A DNA stretch of 27,764 nt from JAMCZU01 sp964479405 (GTDB lineage: Bacteria; Patescibacteriota; UBA1384; UBA12157; JAENIV01): assembly GCA_964479405.1 (NCBI GenBank), contig CAYZMA010000010.1:1-27764 (forward strand), in the 5' to 3' direction. Below the pieces are notes generated by a model. It was not told the origin of the DNA. It did no database searches and saw nothing but the letters and a program-made list of their open reading frames with translations. Below are positions 16,173-23,993 of the stretch, piece after piece (the stretch's first letter is position 1; every line of letters starts with the position of its first letter). The translations under genes and the position numbers were made by a program.

Positions 16173-19097
16173 TCAATTCAATTTTTTACCCCAATAATTG
16201 GGATCGTCATTTGGTTTTGGCTTCGGTAATGGTAATTCTTCTACTGCTTTTTCTTTTGGTTCTTCTATTTTTTTAGGTTTTTCAGGAATTTTATCTTCTG
16301 GTTTTTCAACCACTCTTCTTTCATCGCGATGAGCTTTGGCCCATTCCGGAATTGTACCGGGTTTTTCTGCTTCTTCAAGTTTTTCTTCTGCCTCTTCAAT
16401 TTTTTCTTTCCCGACGCTTTTAGGTCGGGACTCCGACCCTTGCGTCGGAGCAACTTCAGCTTCTTCCCCGGATTCCAGCTCTGGCTGATTTAACTTTTCT
16501 TCTTTGTCTTTAGAAATTACTGTCACTGACGTAACTTTATCCCCCGCCCCCATGCGGACCAAAATCACGCCTTGAGTATCTCTCTGCAATTTTTTCACAG
16601 AGGCAAGAGCAATTCGGATCATTTGACCCTTGGACGAAGCCAAAATTAAATCACTGTCATCACCTTGGGTTAAACGCATTCCCACAATCATTCCAGTTCT
16701 ATCAGTTACATTGGCAACCCGCATACCCATCCCACCCCGAAGTTGAGTTTTAAAGTGACTTAGTGGCGTCCGTTTGCCAAAACCTTTTTCCAAAACTATT
16801 AAAGCATCGTATTTTTCTTCTTCAGCTGGAGGTAAAACATCAGTGGCAACTGCATAGTCGTTAGCGCGAAGCTGAATTCCCCGCACGCCGGCGGCTGTTC
16901 TACCCATTGCTCGTATATCAGATTCATTATATAAAATTGATTGTCCTTTAGCCGAAACTTGAAAAATTAAATCATTGCCAGTCGTCAATTTAACCCAACG
17001 CAAACGGTCGTCTGATTTTAATTTAATAGCCACAATACCGGTTTGTCTGACTTTTGAATAAAGCGATAAAGCGGTTTTCTTAACATTGCCTTTAGAAGTT
17101 GCCAACAAGATATATTTATATTTTTCAAGCTCTTTGGGCGAAATAGTAATCATCGCCGTTACTTTTTCTTCCGGTGAAATTTGCAAGAGATTAACAATCG
17201 CTTGACCCTTAGAAATTCTGGAAACCGCCGGTAGTTCGTAGACTTTGGTATGGAAAATGCGACCTCGGTCGGTAAAGAAATAAATATCGTCATGAGTGTT
17301 AGCTACTACCAAATGTTCAATCATGTCTTCTTCTTTAGTTTCCATGCCAATTACGCCCTTTCCACCACGAACTTGACTCTTATAAGCCGAGGCGGGCATC
17401 CGTTTAATGTAGTTACCGCGAGTCAAAAGAATAATCACTGATTCCGCCGGAATTAAGTCTTCGGCTTTAAATTTACCCAAAGTTTCTTCATAAATTTTTG
17501 TCCGGCGAGGACTTGGATATTTAGTTTGTATATCTTCTAATTCTTTTTTAATGATTTCTAAAATTTTCGGTTCAGAGGCCAAAATTGCCTCTAAATCTTT
17601 GATTAATTTTAATTTCTCTTGATATTCAGTTTCAATTTTTTCTTGCTCCAACGCCGCCAGCGCCGAAAGTCTCATATCCAAAATAGCATTGGCTTGAATT
17701 TCGGTTAGCTTAAATTTAGTTTGGAGCGACTTACAAGCTTCATCTCTATTAGCTGACTTTTTAATAGTCGCAATGACTTCATCAATTGATTTTAAGGCAA
17801 TACGCAAACCTTCCAAAACATGAGCCCGCTCTTTCGCCCTTTTAAGATCAAATTCGGTCCGATGGCGGACAACTAATTTTCGGTGTTTAATATATTCTTC
17901 CAAGATATTTTTTAAAGTTAAAACCCGTGGCTGAATACCGTCAACCAATGCTAGCATATTAGTATAAAAAGAGGTTTGGAGTAAAGTTAATTCGTATAAA
18001 CGATTCAGGATTTTTTTAGGATAAGCATTTGATTTCAATTCAATTACAATTCTAACTTTTTCTTTTCTGTCCGACTCGTCCCGCAAATCGCTAATGCCTT
18101 CAATCTTTTTTTCTTTAACTAAATCGGCGATTTTAGAAATCAGTTCCGCTTTATTTACTTGATAAGGAATTTCGGAAACAATAATCCGATAGCCTTTTTT
18201 TGTTTCTTCAATATTGGCAACGGCGCGCATCAAAATGGCGCCTTTACCACCAGTATAAGCCGCTTTTATTTGATCCAACCCATAAATTTCAGCGCCTGTT
18301 GGAAAATCGGGACCTTTGACAAATTCCATTAAATCTTCAATGGTGCAATCAGGATTATCAATCAAATGAACGACGGCTGAGCAAATTTCACCCATATTAT
18401 GAGGCGGAATATTGGTCGCCATACCAACGGCAATGCCCATTGAACCATTAATTAATAAATTAGGCAATTTAGCCGGCAAAACTTTTGGTTCCGTTTTAGT
18501 GCCATCGTAGTTGGGTACAAAATCAACCGTGTCTTTTTCAATATCAAACAATAGTTCTTCCGAAACTTGGCTCATGCGCGCTTCGGTATAACGCATGGCC
18601 GCCGCTGAATCGCCATCCATTGAACCAAAGTTACCTTGACCGTCAACCAAAGGCGAACGCATGCTAAAGTCTTGCGCCATTCTGACTAAGGTATCGTAGA
18701 CCGCAATATCGCCATGCGGATGATAAAATTTCAAAACCTCACCCACAACAGCGGCACATTTTCTATATTTTACATTAGACCTAAGTCCTGTTTCCCACAT
18801 TGCATAAAGAACGCGTCTATGCACCGGCTTTAAACCATCGCGAACATCCGGCAGAGCGCGGGCAATAATAACCGACATCGCATAGTCAAGATAAGACTCC
18901 TGCATTTCTTCTTCTAAAATACGCGCCCGGACTAGCCCAAATTCGGTTTTTTCATCTTTAGTTTTGGTTTTTGTAAATTCAAAAGAAGCCTCTTCCTTAG
19001 CAATTTCTTCCGGATTTAAATCCGCTATTTCTTTTCCGACGCTATGGTCGGAATCCCGACTTTCCGTCGGGACTTTTATTTCTTTGTCAGTATCCAT
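16173..19097 (-). CDS. gyrA: DNA gyrase subunit A with N- and C-terminal extensions
   Basis: The DNA-cleaving and strand-passing subunit of gyrase, 974 aa, about 100 longer than E. coli GyrA. The canonical start (EEEMQESYLDYAMSVIIARA) is reached only near residue 62. Next come YHPHGDIAVYDTLVRMA, DGQGNFGSMDGDSAAA and the catalytic Tyr170 in MRYTEARM. The C-terminal beta-pinwheel carries a GyrA-box-like QVRGGKG (~575-581), which favours gyrase over topoisomerase IV. The tail after the pinwheel is a long Glu/Lys/Pro-rich linker ending in PNYWGKKLN. Both extensions contain a copy of the same palindromic DNA element. The position equivalent to E. coli Ser83 is Ile131. The ATG directly abuts the stop of the 56-aa ORF; the stop is TGA. 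Confidence 0.96.
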   Translation of the reverse strand: MDTDKEIKVPTESRDSDHSVGKEIADLNPEEIAKEEASFEFTKTKTKDEKTEFGLVRARILEEEMQESYLDYAMSVIIARALPDVRDGLKPVHRRVLYAMWETGLRSNVKYRKCAAVVGEVLKFYHPHGDIAVYDTLVRMAQDFSMRSPLVDGQGNFGSMDGDSAAAMRYTEARMSQVSEELLFDIEKDTVDFVPNYDGTKTEPKVLPAKLPNLLINGSMGIAVGMATNIPPHNMGEICSAVVHLIDNPDCTIEDLMEFVKGPDFPTGAEIYGLDQIKAAYTGGKGAILMRAVANIEETKKGYRIIVSEIPYQVNKAELISKIADLVKEKKIEGISDLRDESDRKEKVRIVIELKSNAYPKKILNRLYELTLLQTSFYTNMLALVDGIQPRVLTLKNILEEYIKHRKLVVRHRTEFDLKRAKERAHVLEGLRIALKSIDEVIATIKKSANRDEACKSLQTKFKLTEIQANAILDMRLSALAALEQEKIETEYQEKLKLIKDLEAILASEPKILEIIKKELEDIQTKYPSPRRTKIYEETLGKFKAEDLIPAESVIILLTRGNYIKRMPASAYKSQVRGGKGVIGMETKEEDMIEHLVVANTHDDIYFFTDRGRIFHTKVYELPAVSRISKGQAIVNLLQISPEEKVTAMITISPKELEKYKYILLATSKGNVKKTALSLYSKVRQTGIVAIKLKSDDRLRWVKLTTGNDLIFQVSAKGQSILYNESDIRAMGRTAAGVRGIQLRANDYAVATDVLPPAEEEKYDALIVLEKGFGKRTPLSHFKTQLRGGMGMRVANVTDRTGMIVGMRLTQGDDSDLILASSKGQMIRIALASVKKLQRDTQGVILVRMGAGDKVTSVTVISKDKEEKLNQPELESGEEAEVAPTQGSESRPKSVGKEKIEEAEEKLEEAEKPGTIPEWAKAHRDERRVVEKPEDKIPEKPKKIEEPKEKAVEELPLPKPKPNDDPNYWGKKLN
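16403..16451. repeat. Palindromic element in gyrA C-terminal extension
   Basis: A double inverted repeat (CCGACGC...GGTCGG, then CCGAC...GCGTCGG) lies in frame in gyrA and encodes APTQGSESRPKSVGKEK. It aligns along its length with 19029-19073, with small gaps at the loops, and both copies are read in the same frame. Confidence 0.75.
19029..19073. repeat. Palindromic element in gyrA N-terminal extension
   Basis: CCGAC...GTCGG followed by CCCGAC...GTCGGG, encoding VPTESRDSDHSVGKEI. It ends with the same SVGKE residues as the copy at 16403-16451 and shares its hairpin order. Confidence 0.75.
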
Positions 19098-19268
19098 TTA
19101 CTTCTCTTTTCTTAAACTATGTTTTTTTATACCACCTTGTTTTTTAATATTTTGAGGCACAGCTCTGGGTTTTCCCCGCTGTTTTCCCATTCCGCTTGCT
19201 TCATACCATTTCTTATGTTCCTTCTGCGTTTCTAAAAAATTATTAGTGTTTTGATCTTTATTAGACAT
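19098..19268 (-). CDS. Small basic 56-aa protein between gyrB and gyrA
   Basis: A 56-aa ORF starting MSNKDQNTNNFLETQ with a good AGGAG ribosome site seven bases or so before ATG 19268. It is strongly basic in its second half (GKQRGKPRAVPQNIKKQGG, ending KKHSLRKEK). Its TAA is followed without a gap by the gyrA ATG, implying coupling; gyrB ends 11 bases upstream. I do not recognise the family. The charge would suit a nucleic-acid-binding or gyrase-associated peptide, but that is only inference. Confidence 0.7.
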   Translation of the reverse strand: MSNKDQNTNNFLETQKEHKKWYEASGMGKQRGKPRAVPQNIKKQGGIKKHSLRKEK

Positions 19269-19279
19269 AATACTCCTTT

Positions 19280-21205
19280 TTAAACATCCAAATTTTTAAC
19301 ATTTTTGGCGTGGGTTTGAATAAAATGTTTGCGTGGTCCAACTTCATCACCCATTAGCATTGAAAAAATTTCATCAGCTTTTTGGGCATCTTGAACTTCC
19401 ACTTTAAGCAAAACTCTATGTTCCGGATTCATGGTTGTTTCCCACAACTGATCTGGATTCATTTCACCTAAACCTTTGTATCGTTGAATCGTGTAGCCAC
19501 TGACCATTTTTTTAGTAATCTGATCTTTTTGAATATCGTTATAGGCGAATTCTTTGGCTTTGCCTTTTAAAATGGCATAAAGTGGCGGTTGGGCAATATA
19601 GAGATTATTATTTTTAATAATGTCGGGAAAATGTCGGTAGAATAAAGTCAAAAGCAAAGTTCTAATATGACTGCCATCAACATCGGCATCAGTCATAATA
19701 ATAATCCTGTGGTAACGAAGTTTGGCAATATTAATTGTCTCGCCAATACTGGTACCTAAAGCGACAATTAAATTTTTAATTTCATCGGAGGCTAACATTT
19801 TGTCCAAACGAGCCCGTTCAACATTTAAAATTTTTCCTCTCAAGGGCAGAATGGCTTGAAAATTACGATCTCTACCTTGCTTGGCAGAACCAGCCGCCGA
19901 ATCTCCTTCAACAATATAAAGTTCGGTTTTTTTGGCATCCCGCGAAGAGCAATCGGCCAGTTTGCCGGGTAAAGTCATCCCTTCCAATGCGCCTTTCCGA
20001 ATAACCGTTTCCCGAGCGGCGCGAGCGGCCAACCTTGCTCGTAAAGAAAGAGAACACTTTTCTATAATTTTTCGGCCTTCAGCCGGATTTTCCTCCAACC
20101 AAGAACCCAAACCTTCTAAAGTAGCTTGTTCTACAATATTTTTAATTTCAGGATTTCCTAATCGCGCCTTAGTTTGACCTTCAAATTGCGGTTCAGGCAA
20201 TTTAACTGAAACAATCGCCGTTAAACCTTCGCGGGTGTCGTCGCCAGAAAGAACGCCGTCAGCACTTTTAATCATTTCGGTTTTTTTAGCGTAATCGTTA
20301 ATTGCCCGTGTTAAGGCAGTGCGAAACCCGGTTAAATGAGTCCCACCTTCGGTGGTGTGAATATTATTGGCAAAAGTAAAAACATGCTCATTAAAATCTG
20401 TCGTATAAGACAAAGAAACTTCCACCTTAACATTATTGGCTTCTTTCTCAAAATAAGCCGGCGGATCATTGAGGGCTTCTTTATATTTATTAATATAGCG
20501 AACAAAGGAAGAAATACCGCCTTCAAAATAAAATGTATAACATTTTTTAGGATCAATTTCTGATGATTCAGAACTACGAAGATCACAAACCTCAATATTA
20601 ATACCTTTAGTCAAATAAGCTTGCTGACGCAAATGATTAATAATTGTTTCCCAAGAAAATTCGGTGTTTGAAAAGATTTCTTTATCAGGAATAAAAGTGA
20701 TGGTTGTGCCTTTATCCGTGGCTGTACCAATTGCTTTAACCGGCGCTTTGGCTACGCCGCGAGTAAATTCTTGCCGGTAAGCCTTGCCACCCAGATGAAC
20801 CTCGGCTTCCATCCAGCTTGAAAGAGCGTTGACCACCGAAACACCAACACCATGCAAGCCACCAGAAACTTTATAAGCGCTATCGCCTTCACCAAACTTA
20901 CCGCCGGCATGAAGGACAGTAAGAACCGTCTCTAATGCGCTTTTTTTGGTTTGTTTGTGAATATCAACTGGAATCCCACGACCGTTATCAGTAATTCTGA
21001 CTTTATCTTCGGCTAAAAGCGAAACTGTAACGCGGTCGCAAAAACCGGCCATCGCTTCGTCAATAGCATTGTCAACCACTTCCCAAATAAGGTGATGGAG
21101 TCCTTCTACGCCCGTGCCACCAATATACATCCCAGGACGGCGACGAACCGGTTCCAAACCTTCTAGAACGGTAATATTTTTTGCACTATAATCAGACTGC
21201 GCCAC
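19280..21205 (-). CDS. gyrB: DNA gyrase subunit B
   Basis: ATPase subunit of gyrase, 641 aa, of the compact type without the E. coli insert. The GHKL ATPase shows LEPVRRRPGMYIG, the EVVDNAIDEA motif, DNGRGIPVDIH and GGLHGVGVSVVNALS. The TOPRIM domain shows EGDSAAGSAKQGRDRNFQA and DADVDGSHIRT. The C-terminal part contains QRYKGLGEMNPDQLWETTM. The start is GTG 21205 (MAQSDYSAKN), with only a weak AGAAAG upstream. It is first in the operon gyrB, 56-aa ORF, gyrA. An S-family repeat lies in its leader. A ParE identity is less likely given the adjacent gyrA and the GyrA-box. Confidence 0.96.
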   Translation of the reverse strand: MAQSDYSAKNITVLEGLEPVRRRPGMYIGGTGVEGLHHLIWEVVDNAIDEAMAGFCDRVTVSLLAEDKVRITDNGRGIPVDIHKQTKKSALETVLTVLHAGGKFGEGDSAYKVSGGLHGVGVSVVNALSSWMEAEVHLGGKAYRQEFTRGVAKAPVKAIGTATDKGTTITFIPDKEIFSNTEFSWETIINHLRQQAYLTKGINIEVCDLRSSESSEIDPKKCYTFYFEGGISSFVRYINKYKEALNDPPAYFEKEANNVKVEVSLSYTTDFNEHVFTFANNIHTTEGGTHLTGFRTALTRAINDYAKKTEMIKSADGVLSGDDTREGLTAIVSVKLPEPQFEGQTKARLGNPEIKNIVEQATLEGLGSWLEENPAEGRKIIEKCSLSLRARLAARAARETVIRKGALEGMTLPGKLADCSSRDAKKTELYIVEGDSAAGSAKQGRDRNFQAILPLRGKILNVERARLDKMLASDEIKNLIVALGTSIGETINIAKLRYHRIIIMTDADVDGSHIRTLLLTLFYRHFPDIIKNNNLYIAQPPLYAILKGKAKEFAYNDIQKDQITKKMVSGYTIQRYKGLGEMNPDQLWETTMNPEHRVLLKVEVQDAQKADEIFSMLMGDEVGPRKHFIQTHAKNVKNLDV

Positions 21206-21228
21206 TTTTAAAACTTTCTAGTAATCTA

Positions 21229-21263
21229 CACATCCGATGTGTAAATGCCAATGTGTCAAATAA
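21229..21263 (+). repeat. S-family palindromic repeat, copy 2
   Basis: CACATCCGATGTGTAAATGC and following bases match 5196-5230 at 33 of 35 positions. It lies 24 bases upstream of the gyrB start, in its predicted leader. On the minus strand it contains a TTGACA, but no -10 is correctly spaced. Confidence 0.75.
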
Positions 21264-21330
21264 TTTCAAATACATAACTTAAAAATTAGGATAAACCTTT
21301 ATCTTTCGCCCCTTTTTCTATTACAAACCT

Positions 21331-21358
21331 ACTATATCAAATATTTATTTAAAGTAAA
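21331..21358 (-). promoter_or_regulatory. Possible gyrB promoter
   Basis: TTTACT (21353-21358), 16 bases, TATAGT (21331-21336) on the minus strand, about 125 bases upstream of the gyrB GTG. The match is moderate. Confidence 0.35.
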
Positions 21359-21382
21359 ATGCCCCGCCTAAAATCTATCGCA

Positions 21383-21411
21383 TTGACAAAACACTTAAAA
21401 TCTAATACATT
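21383..21411 (+). promoter_or_regulatory. Promoter for the lone plus-strand gene
   Basis: Perfect TTGACA (21383-21388), 17 bases, TACATT (21406-21411, four of six). The gene starts 36 bases downstream behind a strong ribosome site. Confidence 0.6.
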
Positions 21412-21447
21412 ACAATTATCTAACAAGGATAGAAGGAGGAAAGTAAA

Positions 21448-21903
21448 TTGACAAAAAAATTTCAGTTGCCCACATTAACGATCGTTCTTCCAACTGAATC
21501 ACCGTTGAGTGGATATCGATTCAGTGAACCAGAAGATGCCTGCGAAGTTGGTCCATCTACAAACCTTGTTCTCACGGGAATAAATACATTCACACTCAAT
21601 CTTTTCGATAAACCAAATGAAAGTCAGGTTGAAAATGAGACTGTACCACAGATAATTGAATACATGGGTAATTGTGCTGGTCTTCCTCATGCCAAAGGGA
21701 TCCTTGAACAACGGGACAAATTCCCTTTTGAGTGGAGAGATTTCTATGCTCTTTTTCCCAACACACTTTGGCGCGATCTTTTTGGCTTACTCATTCCTGC
21801 TTTATTCTGGCATCCTCACGAAAATACCTTAGCCCCCATATGGATCAGACCAAATCAATTATCTCCAGGGTGTCGCATCGTCACTGTAAATCTTAACGAA
21901 TAA
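21448..21903 (+). CDS. Hypothetical protein, 151 aa, only plus-strand gene
   Basis: A 151-aa ORF starting at TTG 21448, supported by GGAGGAAAG eight bases upstream. I do not recognise the family. It begins MTKKFQLPTLTIVLPTE, has no clear membrane segment, and contains a Trp/Phe-rich block (FPFEWRDFYALFPNTLWRDL) followed by LIPALFWHPHEN. There are two cysteines in the first half (Cys32 region and GNCAG) and one near the end. It has its own promoter and a strong terminator, so it is a self-contained unit opposite to all neighbours. Its base composition looks less AT-biased than the surroundings. It could be a recently acquired gene. Confidence 0.75.
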   Translation: MTKKFQLPTLTIVLPTESPLSGYRFSEPEDACEVGPSTNLVLTGINTFTLNLFDKPNESQVENETVPQIIEYMGNCAGLPHAKGILEQRDKFPFEWRDFYALFPNTLWRDLFGLLIPALFWHPHENTLAPIWIRPNQLSPGCRIVTVNLNE

Positions 21904-21922
21904 CATTTACTTACATCCTTCA

Positions 21923-21963
21923 CCCCGCTCAAACAGTTCTTTCCGAACTCGAGCGGGGGTTTT
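21923..21963 (+). terminator. Intrinsic terminator of the plus-strand gene
   Basis: CCCCGCTC (21923-21930) pairs with GAGCGGGG (21951-21958), with an inner AGTTC/GAACT stem and then GTTTTATTATT. This long GC-rich stem lies 20 bases past the stop codon. Confidence 0.9.
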
Positions 21964-22045
21964 ATTATTATTAAAATCTTGAATTACCATTTTCTTTACT
22001 ATTACTTTCTCATTCTTTATTATTTTGTGATATTATTATGTTCTA

Positions 22046-22100
22046 AATTATCCCCTATTTCCGCTCCAGCGGTTTTAAGGGATAATTAACAGATTAGAAT
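22046..22100 (+). repeat. R-family palindromic repeat, copy 2
   Basis: A 42-bp symmetric palindrome (22046-22087): AATTATCCC arm, CCGCT-CC-AGCGG core, GGGATAATT arm. Its 3' flank CAGATTAGAAT also matches copy 3. Positions 22048-22100 equal 24219-24271 except for one base. Weaker similarity to the copy-3 flank runs on to about 22131. Confidence 0.9.
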
Positions 22101-22128
22101 GCCGTAATCATACGATAAATAACTATAT

Positions 22129-22160
22129 TGACACATCCGCCATTGCATATCCGATGTGTG
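22129..22160 (-). repeat. S-family-like palindromic repeat, copy 3 (diverged)
   Basis: TGACACATCCG...TCCGATGTGTG is an outer inverted repeat of S type. Read on the minus strand it resembles copies 1 and 2 but has diverged in the middle. It follows an R repeat, as copy 1 does. Confidence 0.5.
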
Positions 22161-22205
22161 AATTGTTAGATGTTATCTCTCATGTTTTTTTAACCAAAAA
22201 ATCAA

Positions 22206-22856
22206 TTAAAAATTATATAACATACAGGACGAATAATTGGCATTTACTTGTGTAATTTGCTGACTAACCGCATTTAACTGGTCGTAATAAACAGGAAGAT
22301 CTATGGCTAAAATGCGATTTTTTTGAGCTTCAGTTATATCTGTTCGTGCATTGGTATTGGCTTCAAATGCATTCATCTGTCTAGTAATTTCATTAAACTG
22401 GGCATTAAGTGGAGCTAGTAGTTGTTCTCTGATCGCTAAAATTGGTCTGCATGCTTCGTCATTTTTTCTTCTCTCCTCGGCGGCTTGCAGGGCTTCTTCC
22501 TCTGCTTGTTTAATTAAAAAGTCATTATTGGTATCTGGGTAATTTGGAGTTGTGTAATTTGGAGTTGAGAAATCATTAGTAGAATTATTAGTTTCCATTG
22601 TGCCGGAAATTGGTGCGGAATTTAAAGTATTATTTTGATTTTTATTTTCAGAAACTAAATTATTTTGATCAGAAGTTTGACTTGGACTGTTAATGGGGCT
22701 GGGTTTATTTTCCGATACTTTTGGAGTTCCGATAATTTTTGAGTTCGCATTTTGAATACCCTCAACCTTTTTATTATTAAAATGGCGATAAGTAAAAAAT
22801 CCAGTTGTTAGCAAGATAATGATGACCAATAAGGAAATAGATATTTTTTTAAGCAT
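22206..22856 (-). CDS. Membrane-anchored coiled-coil protein, unknown function
   Basis: A 216-aa protein with an N-terminal membrane anchor (ISISLLVIIILLTTGFFTY). A ~70-residue low-complexity Asn/Ser/Thr/Pro linker follows (NNTLNSAPISGT, TPNYTTPNYPDTNND). The C-terminal ~100 residues are likely helical or coiled-coil (KQAEEEALQAAEERRKNDEA, then LNAQFNEITRQMNAFEANTN). Cys in EACRPI and in SSCMLYNF could form a disulphide outside the cell. I recognise no family. It is the last gene of the zinc-ribbon cluster and begins 25 bases after the previous stop, with no clear ribosome site. Confidence 0.75.
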   Translation of the reverse strand: MLKKISISLLVIIILLTTGFFTYRHFNNKKVEGIQNANSKIIGTPKVSENKPSPINSPSQTSDQNNLVSENKNQNNTLNSAPISGTMETNNSTNDFSTPNYTTPNYPDTNNDFLIKQAEEEALQAAEERRKNDEACRPILAIREQLLAPLNAQFNEITRQMNAFEANTNARTDITEAQKNRILAIDLPVYYDQLNAVSQQITQVNANYSSCMLYNF

Positions 22857-22881
22857 AGGTTTGTGTTTTTATCGTTAATAT

Positions 22882-23331
22882 TTACTTAAGAGGGTATCTT
22901 CTATAACACTCGTCTTTTTGTTTCCAATAAAAATCAGTTATTATTTTAAATTCTTCTGCTGTCACTTTATTATTCTTTCCATCTTCGGCAACATTTCTTA
23001 ATAATTCGTCAGCACTGCTTAAGCAATCATCCAACTGCTTCTTTTGAAATTGATCTTTTGTGATAGTGTCTGGAGAGCTGGTAATTTGTGATTGAAGTGA
23101 TTTGCCCGATTCGTATCCTTTATAAAAATAAATACCTCCCGTTGCTATTAAAAAAACAATTATAAAAGCAATAATCACGACTATGATTCCAAACACATTT
23201 GTTTTTTTCTTGCCTCTATCAGTTTCTATTAACTCTTCCATTATTGAATTATTTTCGTTTTTGGCTTGCCCGCAAGAAGTACAAAATTTTTCATTGATAT
23301 CAATTTTCTTGCCACAATTTTCACAAAACAT
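22882..23331 (-). CDS. Zinc-ribbon membrane protein, 149 aa
   Basis: An N-terminal zinc ribbon of the CxxC-x10-CxxC type (FCENCGKKI...FCTSCGQ; Cys3, 6, 17, 20) precedes one hydrophobic helix (VFGIIVVIIAFIIVFLIATG). A C-terminal ~80-residue region follows (KDQFQKKQLDDCLSSADELL...) with two more cysteines. It has one membrane pass; the ribbon is likely cytoplasmic and the C-terminal part outside. Stand-alone zinc-ribbon membrane proteins occur in many bacteria, mostly uncharacterised. ATG 23331 follows AGGAGA, 12 bases after the neighbouring zinc-ribbon gene, so the two are cotranscribed. The ribbon spacing is identical to the neighbour's, suggesting shared origin. Confidence 0.85.
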   Translation of the reverse strand: MFCENCGKKIDINEKFCTSCGQAKNENNSIMEELIETDRGKKKTNVFGIIVVIIAFIIVFLIATGGIYFYKGYESGKSLQSQITSSPDTITKDQFQKKQLDDCLSSADELLRNVAEDGKNNKVTAEEFKIITDFYWKQKDECYRRYPLK

Positions 23332-23343
23332 TTTAATCTCCTA

Positions 23344-23784
23344 TTAAAGAGCCATTAAGCCTATAAAATAAATTATAAAAATCAAAATGGTAAAAACTAT
23401 GCCCCATATATCCCAAATTTTTTGAACTTTCAAAAAATGCTCTCTATTTTCCCATTTACGATTTTCATAGGCAATTTTTCTTCCTTCGATACCAAAAACA
23501 ATCATTATTATTAATTGAATAATAGTTCCCATCCAAGAAACCGTTACATCAGTGTTTTTGCTTATACCATTAGTTATGAACATGAGAATTAGGAAAACCC
23601 ACCACCATCTGTATTTCATTGAAGATAAATAAATCCAACCAAGACCGAAAGCACCCCAAGACCACCCACCGATTTTAGCACTTTGATGTTCCAGTTTTTC
23701 TTCTGTTTTCGTAGTTGGTTTCCCACAATTGCTACAATATTTTTCATCAGTAGCAATTTTTTCACCACATTGAGCGCAATACAT
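23344..23784 (-). CDS. Zinc-ribbon multi-pass membrane protein, 146 aa
   Basis: This starts with the same zinc ribbon (YCAQCGEKI...YCSNCGK; Cys3, 6, 17, 20). A membrane domain follows with a GGWSWGAFGLGWIYL segment, WWWVFLILMFIT, IIQLIIMIVFGIEG and a C-terminal helix IWGIVFTILIFIIYFIGLMA. The aromatic first segment, the VF-GIEGRKIAYENRKW motif and the layout recall DUF2628-type proteins, which have ribbons fused to small membrane domains; I am not certain. ATG 23784 has a strong AAAGGAG. It is first of the three intact genes downstream of the structured RNA. Confidence 0.85.
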   Translation of the reverse strand: MYCAQCGEKIATDEKYCSNCGKPTTKTEEKLEHQSAKIGGWSWGAFGLGWIYLSSMKYRWWWVFLILMFITNGISKNTDVTVSWMGTIIQLIIMIVFGIEGRKIAYENRKWENREHFLKVQKIWDIWGIVFTILIFIIYFIGLMAL

Positions 23785-23840
23785 ATTGAATCTCCTTTCT
23801 TTTCCTTTGATTTTTGCTTATTATTTTTTCGATAATAAAT

Positions 23841-23963
23841 TTAATAAATTAGAAAATGTACTATCCAGCACAAAATAAATAAACTCATAATTATTCCAAT
23901 AATTCTTAGAATACAACTGCACCATCAATTTGAATCATTGTTGTAATTTTCATTTTCACTCAT
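23841..23963 (-). pseudogene. Small membrane ORF interrupted by in-frame TGA
   Basis: Behind a good ribosome site (AAGAAAGG, 7-10 bases before ATG 23963) the frame reads MSENENYNNDSN, then TGA (23925-23927). It continues in the same frame with WCSCILRIIGIIMSLFILC and WIVHFLIY to TAA. Read through, it would be a 40-residue protein with one membrane helix, in keeping with its membrane-protein neighbours. It may be a nonsense-broken gene or a 12-aa leader peptide. A second possibility is a 34-aa ORF in another frame that overlaps the TGA as TGATG (starting MVQLYSKNYW). The rest of the window uses TGA as stop. Confidence 0.4.
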
Positions 23964-23993
23964 AATTAGTAACCCTTTCTTAAATACAAAAAT

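Noticed and set aside
21229..21263. S repeat supplying the gyrB promoter through its TTGACA
   Set aside because: No acceptable -10 lies 16-18 bases downstream on the minus strand.
23925..23927. Alternative genetic code (UGA read as Gly or Trp)
   Set aside because: TGA is the natural stop of gyrA, cdaA (in an ATGA overlap) and the methyltransferase, and long core genes have no internal TGA. One small ORF is not enough evidence.
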